A stretch of 64,000 bases of DNA, from the NCBI GenBank assembly GCA_964444135.1, contig CAYUFX010000011.1, positions 7,918 to 71,917 of the forward strand, read 5' to 3'. The notes beneath the pieces are model-generated. The model was not told where the DNA came from. It was given only the letters and a program-made list of their open reading frames with translations, and made no database searches. Position numbers and translations under genes: made by a program. Source of the stretch: NIOZ-UU13 sp964444135 (GTDB lineage: Bacteria; Planctomycetota; Phycisphaerae; Sedimentisphaerales; Anaerobacaceae). This document shows, in pieces, positions 36,071 through 43,871 of the stretch. Position 1 is the stretch's first letter. Every line of letters begins with the position of its first letter.

Positions 36071-36161
36071 GTCATTCCGCACCCATTCGGCTTTGCTCAA
36101 GGCAAGCTTTGATGCGGAATCCATTGTTTTAGTTCTGGATTCCTGCTTCCGCAGGAATGAC
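36071..36161. repeat. Palindromic repeat pair right of the TIGR04138-like gene
   Basis: Unit 36071-36122 starts GTCATTCCGCACCC and ends TGCGGAATCC; it matches 35458-35508 in inverted orientation with a few changes. A second palindrome, starting GGATTCCTGCTTCCGC, lies at 36137-36161. Both have hairpin potential. Confidence 0.72.
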
Positions 36162-36189
36162 AATCCATCAATTGCTCTGTGACAGAGTA

Positions 36190-36702
36190 TTATTCTAATT
36201 CGAGTATGAAAGCCTGGTTGCACCTGCTTGATAGATGCTCCGGCTCGTATTCGACAAATCCGTAGCTTTTATACAAATTAATCGCTTCTTTCAGGACCGA
36301 AGCGGTTTCCAGAGTCATTTTCTTAAATCCGATTTGCCTTGCTTTTGACAAAGCATCTTCCAGCAATAACTTGCCTAATCCTTTACCCCGGTACGAGCCG
36401 TGTAAATACATTTTACGAAGCTCACATGTTTGCCCATCGACCGGATAAAGCCCATAAGCTCCAATTACTGAGCCATCCTTTTCTTCAAGCACATAAAACG
36501 TCCCGCCTCGTTCAAAATAGCTATGTTCAATATCTTTGATGTCGGTGTCTGTGGCCGCCGGGTCCGGCTTGAGGTTATATTCTTTCAGAATGCTATAGAC
36601 TAAGTCCGTTACTTTTTCGCAATCTTTATTATTCGCAGCCCTCAATCTCGGCCACCGATTTTCCCGCATCCGTTCTCTCTTTGACGTGCCGCCTACCCCC
36701 AT
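36190..36702 (-). CDS. GNAT-family acetyltransferase
   Basis: 170 residues (ATG 36702; ATG 36669 is a possible later start). The GNAT core is seen: strand beta4 in GAYGLYPVDGQTCELRKMYL, the acetyl-CoA motif RGKGLGKLLLEDAL and the C-terminal LYKSYGFVEYEPE. It transfers an acetyl group from acetyl-CoA to an amine; the substrate is unknown. Cytoplasmic, single gene. It converges on the repeat cluster at 36071-36161. Confidence 0.85.
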   Translation of the reverse strand: MGVGGTSKRERMRENRWPRLRAANNKDCEKVTDLVYSILKEYNLKPDPAATDTDIKDIEHSYFERGGTFYVLEEKDGSVIGAYGLYPVDGQTCELRKMYLHGSYRGKGLGKLLLEDALSKARQIGFKKMTLETASVLKEAINLYKSYGFVEYEPEHLSSRCNQAFILELE

Positions 36703-36754
36703 AAATCACCAGCTAATACCGATTCTATTTAATAATTGCATATTACCTGAATTT

Positions 36755-36778
36755 GTTATTCCTGCGAAAGCAGGAAAC
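36755..36778. repeat. Short ATTCCTGCGAAAGCAGGAA palindrome
   Basis: A diverged single copy of the ATTCCCGCGAAAGCGGGAAT family between two leftward genes. The remainder of 36703-36883 contains no gene. Confidence 0.55.
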
Positions 36779-36883
36779 CAGGCTCTTCCAGTTAGTATAA
36801 TGTGCAACTCTTTAGGCAATTTTTTAACTTTTATTGATATAATTGTATCCACTCCGGAGTGAAAATCACAACGGGAAATTAAA

Positions 36884-36914
36884 AGACAAAAAAATCCCCC
36901 GAAAATCGGGGGAT
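36884..36914 (-). terminator. Rho-independent terminator of the metzincin-like gene
   Basis: On the minus strand a nine-base stem (ATCCCCCGA / TCGGGGGAT, 36894-36914) with a three-base loop is followed by a run of T (the A-run at 36886-36894). It lies about 105 bases after the stop of the 37021-37794 gene. Confidence 0.75.
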
Positions 36915-37020
36915 CTTGCTATCGCTTATCTTCGTATCGAATTTCTTATCGCCCCGTTGCGAACAACTGCTGAAATTCCGTCCGAGAAGGAAGGCTTTTT
37001 CAGAAATGGCGCAACTGTTG

Positions 37021-37794
37021 CTACTTATAAAGCTGTGTGATTCCTGTAATGTCGCCTTTATAGAGGTCTCGCTTATTAATCCCACCTTCGCTGGAATAGC
37101 CGTACATTGTCTCCTCGGCAGCCGCCAGCTCATATACATCACCCATGCCGGCGCAGTGGCCAAGCTCGTGCGTAACGATGTTCTGGACGTCCATAATAGA
37201 GGAATTGTCAGAGCCATCGGCCATGGCATCACCCCATTCAAAGTCGTCATTCATTAGTATGTGAGCCTCAATAATTTCACGCTGAGATGGTGGACCAGTA
37301 AAGTAACCCCAGACAGTCGCTATGGCAATCACATCTGGATTGTCATAAATGCCGAAAGAAATAGTGTTGTAACCACGGTAGGCACCGTCATTGTATTCTA
37401 CGGTGTTATTGATTTTTATACTACCAAAGATGATGAAAGTCTTATCTTCAGGAGTCTCCCACTCATCCATACCTTCCGCTACAGCATTTTTGACCAGAGT
37501 GTTTGATGCTCCATCGTTATTTGCAGGATTCAAGAAATAATTTTCGATTTCCTTCCACTTTGCTCCCTTGGCGATGTAACTGTAAAATCCTTCCTCTTCC
37601 TTTTTGCCACCACCTTTATCACCTCCTGCCCACGGTGGTTTCGCATGGCCTTTTTTGAAGTGGATAAACGTTATCTTGCTTATGACACGGTCGTTGCCCT
37701 TTCCAGACGGAGCGGCTGACGCCAGATACGCCGATACAAAAATTGTGCCTATAACTACTACCGCAATCGTTAAACAGAACAATTTTCTACTCAT
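37021..37794 (-). CDS. Secreted metzincin-like zinc protease
   Basis: 257 residues from ATG 37794, chosen for AAGGGGA upstream; the frame runs 16 codons further. A signal peptide ends ASAA near residue 28. The zinc motif HELGHCAGMGD places His209, Glu210 and His213 with Asp219 as third ligand, and Met230 (ETMYG) fits the Met-turn. The HExxHxxGxxD form with a terminal Asp is known from snapalysin-type metzincins; most matrixins have His. A Gly/Lys-rich linker at 52-68 follows the signal. Likely an extracellular protease; an autonomous pro-domain is not obvious. Confidence 0.75.
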   Translation of the reverse strand: MSRKLFCLTIAVVVIGTIFVSAYLASAAPSGKGNDRVISKITFIHFKKGHAKPPWAGGDKGGGKKEEEGFYSYIAKGAKWKEIENYFLNPANNDGASNTLVKNAVAEGMDEWETPEDKTFIIFGSIKINNTVEYNDGAYRGYNTISFGIYDNPDVIAIATVWGYFTGPPSQREIIEAHILMNDDFEWGDAMADGSDNSSIMDVQNIVTHELGHCAGMGDVYELAAAEETMYGYSSEGGINKRDLYKGDITGITQLYK

Positions 37795-38054
37795 TCTTTT
37801 GTCCCCTTTCTTGGACGTATAAAGATTGTTATATATTGCCACAATTAAACCAAAATGGTTGATAAGTCACTTTGTATTTTGTTTTCACGCCATATCCTCC
37901 CCAGCAAATTGACTATACATCCACACCTATTTTATTAAATATACATCATACCAGATTAAGCCCAAAAAGCCAACGGATTTATTACGAATATCGCAGAATA
38001 TTGTCGAGATTGCGCTTTGCTAAGTTTATTAACAGTAAGTCCTTAGGGCAACAA

Positions 38055-39167
38055 TCAGGACAAAAACTTCAAAATGATGTTCTTGTAAAGCTCAACTGCT
38101 TTTTCCATGTCACTGATTTCAATATACTCATCCGGCTTATGGCAAAGATGCGGCTTGCCCGGCCCAAAAATCACCACCGGTGCGCCTAACGAAGCAAAAT
38201 GAGGGCCGTCCGTTGTAAAACCAACAGCCTTGGTTTCACTTGTCCCAACAGCCGAACAAAAGTCTTTAACAAAATCACAGCCACAATCGGTCTCTAAAGG
38301 CTGTACCTGACGTACCACACTGACCTCCGCTTCAAATCGGGGATTCTTGGATTTTAACTTCGCAAAGATTTTTTCCAAGTCGGTAATAATATCCTGATGA
38401 TTTTGCTCCGGCAAAGTGCGAATATCTATCCCGATGCTGCACTTATCCGGCACAACGTTAAGTGCTTCCCCGCCGCTAATAGTATTGACGCTCATAGAAC
38501 ACTCGCCCAACAGCTTGTGGGCTTCGGTAGGGATTTCGTAATTTTCCAGCTCATCCAGCACAGAGCGCATTGAAATTATTGCATTTACACCCAATTGCGG
38601 CGTCGAGCCGTGAGCGGCTTTGCCTTTGGTTGTAACCTCGAGCCACAGCATCCCCCGATGCGCCGTAACAATCGCAAAATCCGTCGGCTCAGGAATAACC
38701 ACGCCGATAAATTCGGGCAACCGGTCATGGTCACTAATAAATCTTTTCGCGCCACAGCTATCGGTTTCTTCGCCGGCAACGGCTGCAAATACAATATCGC
38801 CCTGTAACTTTATGTCAGAATCGACAATCTGTCTGATAGCGGTAACGGCCACAGCGATGCCACCCTTCATATCTGCCGAGCCTCTACCGTAAATTTTGCC
38901 GTTGCTTTCAGCCGCCTCGAAAGGGGATTTTTCCCACTTCGCTTCGCCCGGCCCGACAACATCGAGATGACAGGCAAATAGCAACGCGTCCTTGTGCCCG
39001 TCGGACTTTACCTGTGCGATAATATTCGCTCTGGTTTGGTCCCAGGCATCTATTTGGGAATCTATCCCTGAACGGCTAAGCTCGGCCGAGATTACTTCCG
39101 CCGCGGCTAATTCGCCCTTCTGCGGTGTGCTTTCAGCCTGAATGAGTTTTTTCAGCAAATCTTTCAT
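38055..39167 (-). CDS. M20-family metallopeptidase/deacylase (ArgE/DapE type)
   Basis: 370 residues. Zinc-site motifs are intact: LFACHLDVVGPG (first His and Asp), YGRGSADMKGG (bridging Asp), AGEETDSCGAK (general base and ligand Glu), PEPTD and the C-terminal CHKPDEYIEI (His). A dimerisation domain (about 175-290) includes HRGMLWLEVTTKGKAAHGS. Family members deacylate N-acyl amino acids (acetylornithine, succinyl-diaminopimelate) or act as carboxypeptidases; which one is not decided here because no biosynthetic neighbours are present. Cytoplasmic. Confidence 0.87.
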   Translation of the reverse strand: MKDLLKKLIQAESTPQKGELAAAEVISAELSRSGIDSQIDAWDQTRANIIAQVKSDGHKDALLFACHLDVVGPGEAKWEKSPFEAAESNGKIYGRGSADMKGGIAVAVTAIRQIVDSDIKLQGDIVFAAVAGEETDSCGAKRFISDHDRLPEFIGVVIPEPTDFAIVTAHRGMLWLEVTTKGKAAHGSTPQLGVNAIISMRSVLDELENYEIPTEAHKLLGECSMSVNTISGGEALNVVPDKCSIGIDIRTLPEQNHQDIITDLEKIFAKLKSKNPRFEAEVSVVRQVQPLETDCGCDFVKDFCSAVGTSETKAVGFTTDGPHFASLGAPVVIFGPGKPHLCHKPDEYIEISDMEKAVELYKNIILKFLS

Positions 39168-39414
39168 AGCACGGCAATTATACGAATCACAAAAAATAAA
39201 TATACGCGTTTTTCCAAAACAGAGCCGTAATCGTAAGGGAACGGTAATTGCTTCTTCTTTTACACAATAGGTTTACTGTCGGGCGCATCTGTTTTTTGCG
39301 ATTGATATTATACTGTCAATCACGAAAAAAACAGAAAAAATTTTGTTGCAGATTAAAATGTGAGTAGAGATAATAAAGGTTTTGAAAATTTAAGAGCTGG
39401 GCAAAGGAGCGTAA

Positions 39415-40152
39415 ATGGGACCTGTATTAAATGGGCTGATTAAACTTCAAAGTGTTGAAAATCGTCTGCGGGTTGAAAAAGCAAAACTTACAAGGTGCAG
39501 AAGAAACGTAATTATTCAGGAAAATCAAATCAGAACCCTCCAAAATGCTCTTGAAGCCAAAAAGGAGGAGATCCAGCTGAGTAAGATCCAGTTCGACCGC
39601 CTCGAATTGGAGCTCAAGTCCAGAGACGAACAGATAACAAGGTTAAGAGCTTCCCTCAACATCGCAAAAACAAATAAAGAATACTCCGCAGTCCTCACTC
39701 AGCTCAACACAACCAAAGCCGACAATTCCAAGATAGAATCACAATCTCTGGAATTACTGAAAAATATTGAGGCCGATGAAGCCGAATGCAAAGAAATACA
39801 AAACCAGATAAATGAGCAAATACAACATCTCGAGCAGCTCCGAACCGAAGTCGAGACGCTGGCGAGCAAATACCAGGCCGAAATCGACAAAATCCAGGCT
39901 GAATGGAACCAGGTTGCACAGACCATACCCGACAAACCGCTGGAGATATTCAAACGCGTCACCGAAACCTATGATGGCCAGGCTGTTGCAGTCATTGAAC
40001 AACAAGAAGGCAAAAAGGGGGCCTATAGCTGTGGGGGCTGCTTTATGGGCATTACCGCCGAGTGTGTTAATCTGCTTATGACTAAGGACGATATAATCCG
40101 CTGTCCCAATTGCACGAGGATACTTGTCCTTGGAAGCGAAGAACATATCTAA
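39415..40152 (+). CDS. Coiled-coil protein with C4 zinc ribbon (CdsZ/DUF164 type)
   Basis: 245 residues, AAGGAG five bases before ATG. Residues 10-170 form a long heptad-rich coiled coil. The C-terminal zinc ribbon has Cys pairs in SCGGC and CPNC about 25 residues apart. Relatives occur across bacteria and are often beside an RNase H gene, as here (next gene 168 bases downstream). A role as a nucleic-acid- or ribosome-associated factor has been suggested for the family; nothing in the sequence proves it. Confidence 0.85.
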   Translation: MGPVLNGLIKLQSVENRLRVEKAKLTRCRRNVIIQENQIRTLQNALEAKKEEIQLSKIQFDRLELELKSRDEQITRLRASLNIAKTNKEYSAVLTQLNTTKADNSKIESQSLELLKNIEADEAECKEIQNQINEQIQHLEQLRTEVETLASKYQAEIDKIQAEWNQVAQTIPDKPLEIFKRVTETYDGQAVAVIEQQEGKKGAYSCGGCFMGITAECVNLLMTKDDIIRCPNCTRILVLGSEEHI

Positions 40153-40203
40153 CTTTTATTACTTAGCCATTGCTACAAAGTTTTTCGACAATCGTACCAA
40201 TCT

Positions 40204-40228
40204 GTCATTCCCGCGAAAGCGGGAATCC
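40204..40228. repeat. ATTCCCGCGAAAGCGGGAAT palindrome
   Basis: A perfect hairpin copy, starting GTCATTCCCGCG, in the gap between the zinc-ribbon gene and the RNase H-PurN gene, identical in the core to the copy at 16819-16843. Confidence 0.75.
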
Positions 40229-40320
40229 AGGAATAAAATAGGCTTCAGGCGAAGCCTCAAACAATTATTATCTAAAAACTTATTCAAGGTAGCTTCGATG
40301 CACGAATATCGAGATAAGAG

Positions 40321-41391
40321 ATGCGAGAAATGAGGAACGATATAATCGCCTATATAGACGGCGCCAGCAGAGGTAACCCGGGCCCTGCCGCTGCCGGTTT
40401 CACCCTGGCCGATTCAGCCGGGACTCAGCTACAGGCGAAAGCCTTTTTTTTGGGCCAGGCTACCAACAACATAGCCGAATATACCAGTCTCGTAAAAGCT
40501 CTCGAAGCTGCAAAGCAAATCGGCGCCGAACAGCTAATGCTTTTCAGTGACAGCGAGCTGCTCGTCAGGCAAATTAACGGCCAATACAAGGTAAAAAGTG
40601 AGCAAATCAGGCCCCTTTTCCGCCAGGCCCTTAATCTGCTCGGCGCATTTAAAAACTGGAAGGTCCGGCACATCCCCAGGGAGAAAAACAAAGAAGCCGA
40701 CAAACTCGTAAACCAGGCATTAAATCTCGGCACAGATATTGAAAACGAACCGGAACTCGTCACAAAAAACCAAAAGCCGATTCGGCTCGGCGTGCTAATC
40801 AGCGGCGGCGGTACGACATTGATGAATATCCTCGAATATATAAAACAGGGCCGGCTAAATGCCGAAGTCGCCCTTGTAATAAGCTCACGTTCAACAGTGG
40901 CCGGCGTCGAAAGGGCGAAAAATGCCGGGCTTGATGTAAAAATAATCCGCAAAAAAGACTACTCCAATATTGATGAGTTTAGCAAACGCATCGAAGAAGA
41001 GCTTGCTGCCGCAAACATTGACCTCGTCGTCCAGGGTGGCTGGCTCTGCCTGTGGAAAATACCAGACCGATATGAAAATCGCGTAATGAACATACATCCC
41101 GCTCTGCTGCCGAGTTTTGGCGGGCAGGGCATGTGGGGACACCACGTCCACGAGGCGGTATTAAAAGCAGGGTGCAAAATAAGTGGCTGCACAGTGCATT
41201 TTTGCTCTAACGAATATGATAAAGGACCAATTATCGTCCAGCGAGCCTGCCAGGTCAAGGATGACGATACCCCTGAGACCCTTGCCGCCAGAGTTTTTGA
41301 GCAGGAGTGTATCGCATATCCGCAGGCCATAAGACTGTTCGCCGAAGGCAAATTATCTATTCAAGACGGCATCGTAAAGATAAAACCGTAA
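40321..41391 (+). CDS. RNase HI - phosphoribosylglycinamide formyltransferase (PurN) fusion
   Basis: 356 residues with two full enzymes. Residues 7-137 are an RNase HI domain with catalytic Asp13, Glu53, Asp77 and Asp127. After a short linker (about 138-153), residues 154-356 are a PurN-type glycinamide ribonucleotide transformylase: phosphate loop LISGGGTTL, catalytic Asn257 and His259 in NIHPALLP and Asp300 in EYDKGP. The first cleaves RNA in RNA-DNA hybrids; the second adds a formyl group in purine synthesis. The open frame is continuous with no stop or shift. Both domains appear active. GGG replaces the usual GSGSN P-loop pattern. Confidence 0.85.
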   Translation: MREMRNDIIAYIDGASRGNPGPAAAGFTLADSAGTQLQAKAFFLGQATNNIAEYTSLVKALEAAKQIGAEQLMLFSDSELLVRQINGQYKVKSEQIRPLFRQALNLLGAFKNWKVRHIPREKNKEADKLVNQALNLGTDIENEPELVTKNQKPIRLGVLISGGGTTLMNILEYIKQGRLNAEVALVISSRSTVAGVERAKNAGLDVKIIRKKDYSNIDEFSKRIEEELAAANIDLVVQGGWLCLWKIPDRYENRVMNIHPALLPSFGGQGMWGHHVHEAVLKAGCKISGCTVHFCSNEYDKGPIIVQRACQVKDDDTPETLAARVFEQECIAYPQAIRLFAEGKLSIQDGIVKIKP

Positions 41392-41458
41392 GTAATTTGG
41401 TGCTTAATCCAGAGGATATCTTGCCCCTATGGGGGCGAGTCGCAATTATCTATCAGCG

Positions 41459-43543
41459 CTATTTCAACTGCATCCAGAGATATGTATAAGTAAGGGCTTC
41501 TTTCAGGGCCCGCTGTTTATTCGTTGCCGCCGCAGCATGGCCACCTTCCATGTTTTCATAGTAATAGACTTTATGACCCATATCTTCCATTTTGGCCACC
41601 ATCTTGCGGGCATGCCCCGGATGCACGCGGTCGTCCCGGGTTGAGGTATAGAAAAAAACTTGTGGATACTTTTTATCGCCAGATAGATTGTGGTAAGGCG
41701 AATACTTTTTAATGTAGGCCCATTCTTCAGGAATATCTGGGTCACCATACTCAGCCTTCCACGAGGGGCCGGCCAGCAATTTGTTATAACGTTTCATATC
41801 CAGTAATGGGACTTGGCAAACCACGGCATTTAATAGTTCCGGCCGTTGAGTAAACACAGCGCCTACCAGTAATCCACCGTTGGAACCTCCCTTGATACCC
41901 AAATGTCGCGGCGAAGTGACTTTGCGTTTAATCAGTTCTTCTGCGACAGCGATAAAGTCATCGTAGCACCGCTGGCGGTTCTCCTTAAGTGCTGACTGAT
42001 GCCATTTGGGGCCAAACTCCCCCCCGCCGCGAATATTGGCCAAGACATACGTGCCGCCTCTTTCAAGCCACGCCGCGCCCAGAACGCTGGCGTAATAGGG
42101 AACCTGGGCACTCTCGAAGCCGCCATACCCGTACAGAAGCGTCGGGTTTGAACCATCCATTTTCGCCCCCTTGGGCTGCACTAAGAAATAGGGGATGCGG
42201 GCGCCATCTTTTGAGAAGGTCTCTAATTGGCTCACCTCTAAATGGCTGCCATCAAAAAAGTCGGGCAGGCTCTTAGCCTTCTGCATATCTTCTGGGTCGG
42301 ACACGTAGTACAGACTGGTCGGAGTCAGAAAACCTTCATAGGTAAAAAAGTACCGGTCTGATTGCTCATCTGTCGAACCAAGGGATAGGGTTCCAAATTG
42401 TGGAGCATTGATTCTCTCCTTGTACCAGGAGCCATCCTTGAGTTGGAATTTGTACAACTCGCTTTTAACATTGTTCAGCATCTTCACCAAGAGAATATTC
42501 CTGGTGCTGGAGAATGAGATTACATTTGACCGCTCGTCAGGTTCTATAATGGTACTGAATGCGCGGTCTCCCTGCAGGTACTTGTCATAATCGATGCTTA
42601 TCAATGAGCCCTGTTTGTAAGTCCTCGAATTCAAAGTCCAGTCTGATTTGAGTCGGACAAGCAATTGATTTTTGAAGAATCCGCCGAAATCGGCATCCTC
42701 AGGGATGTCCAATTTGATGTGCCGGCCGTCTTCAATCACATAAACATGTGATTTGTAAAAAGTAATTCCCCGCCAAATAACATCATACTTTCTCTCCGGC
42801 GTATCAATGACATAGCAGCTCACACCCACGTCTGTCGATTCGCCCTCGAAAACAGTCTGGGTTGCACTTAGCGGTGTGCCTCTTTTCCATATCTTTGTGA
42901 TGCGAGGATAGCCTGATTCGGTTAAGCTCCCCTGACCGAAATCAGTTTGAATATAAACCGTATCCCGGTCTTTCCAGGACACTGAACCCTTTGATTCAGG
43001 CAGGAAAAATCCGTCCTTTACAAACTTTTTAGAGCTGGCGTCAAATTCACGTGCGATTCTGGCGTCGCTGCCGCCCCGCGAAAGATAGACCATATAAAGC
43101 GTATAGTCGGGATATAATCCGGCGGCTCCTTTGTAAACCCATTGTTCACCTTCATCCTGGCAGAGTTTATCGATGTCCAACAGAATCTCCCATTTCGGTG
43201 ACGGTCGAAGGTATTCCTCAAGAGTCGTACGTCGCCAGATGCCGCGTTCATTATTTTCATCCTGCCAAAAATTGTAAATATATTTCCCGCGAATCTGGGG
43301 ATAGGCAATGCGCTCGTCAGAGTTCAGAATTTCAAGCGCATTTCGATAGATTTCCTCGAACATTGGTTGAGCTTTTAAAACAGCAAGTGCAGCTTTATTC
43401 TTATCCTCGACCCAGCTCAGAGCATTTTCGCCTTCAATCTCCTCCAGCCAGAGGTAGGCATCTGTGTATTCCTCAGACCATGCCTCATTGACAGATAGAA
43501 GAAGCATTAATATTGATAACAGAAAGATAAATCGGCTTTTCAC
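41459..43543 (-). CDS. Periplasmic prolyl oligopeptidase (S9A)
   Basis: 694 residues from GTG 43543 with AAGGAGG upstream. A signal peptide (1-23, ending AWSEE) sends it to the periplasm. A seven-bladed propeller occupies about 80-420. The alpha/beta-hydrolase domain has the nucleophile in GIKGGSNGGLLVGAV, the Asp in STRDDRVHPGHARKM and the His in ENMEGGHAAA. The family cuts short peptides after proline. It stands alone and converges on the RNase H-PurN gene. Confidence 0.92.
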   Translation of the reverse strand: MKSRFIFLLSILMLLLSVNEAWSEEYTDAYLWLEEIEGENALSWVEDKNKAALAVLKAQPMFEEIYRNALEILNSDERIAYPQIRGKYIYNFWQDENNERGIWRRTTLEEYLRPSPKWEILLDIDKLCQDEGEQWVYKGAAGLYPDYTLYMVYLSRGGSDARIAREFDASSKKFVKDGFFLPESKGSVSWKDRDTVYIQTDFGQGSLTESGYPRITKIWKRGTPLSATQTVFEGESTDVGVSCYVIDTPERKYDVIWRGITFYKSHVYVIEDGRHIKLDIPEDADFGGFFKNQLLVRLKSDWTLNSRTYKQGSLISIDYDKYLQGDRAFSTIIEPDERSNVISFSSTRNILLVKMLNNVKSELYKFQLKDGSWYKERINAPQFGTLSLGSTDEQSDRYFFTYEGFLTPTSLYYVSDPEDMQKAKSLPDFFDGSHLEVSQLETFSKDGARIPYFLVQPKGAKMDGSNPTLLYGYGGFESAQVPYYASVLGAAWLERGGTYVLANIRGGGEFGPKWHQSALKENRQRCYDDFIAVAEELIKRKVTSPRHLGIKGGSNGGLLVGAVFTQRPELLNAVVCQVPLLDMKRYNKLLAGPSWKAEYGDPDIPEEWAYIKKYSPYHNLSGDKKYPQVFFYTSTRDDRVHPGHARKMVAKMEDMGHKVYYYENMEGGHAAAATNKQRALKEALTYTYLWMQLK

Positions 43544-43785
43544 TTATGGCCTCCTTTTCATTGAAATTTCCCTTTTTAACTTTTTTGAAAAAATATCTAA
43601 ACACCGCAAGTGGTATAATACCCAAACTTCTTATGAATTCCTACAATCTTTCCCATAGTTTCTATGAAACTATTCATAAAATTACTGGAAAATCCTAAAA
43701 TTTAAGCGATGGACTTACCTGTTACCAGTCAGAGGTGGAGCTTTCTCCTTCGCGGCAGCAGATATGCTCAAACGGAAAGAATAAA

Positions 43786-43824
43786 GAATAAAAAACAGTA
43801 AGGGGCGGCCCGTTGTGGCCGCCC
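43786..43824 (-). terminator. Terminator after clpC
   Basis: On the minus strand GGGCGGCC / GGCCGCCC (43803-43824) forms an eight-base GC stem with a six-base loop. A T-rich stretch follows after a short spacer (A-run 43786-43796 on the plus strand). It lies about 50 bases beyond the clpC stop. The rest of 43544-43871 holds no gene. Confidence 0.6.
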
Positions 43825-43871
43825 TATCACTGATAATAACAACGCTTTAGGGCAATCACATGGGGTTGCCT

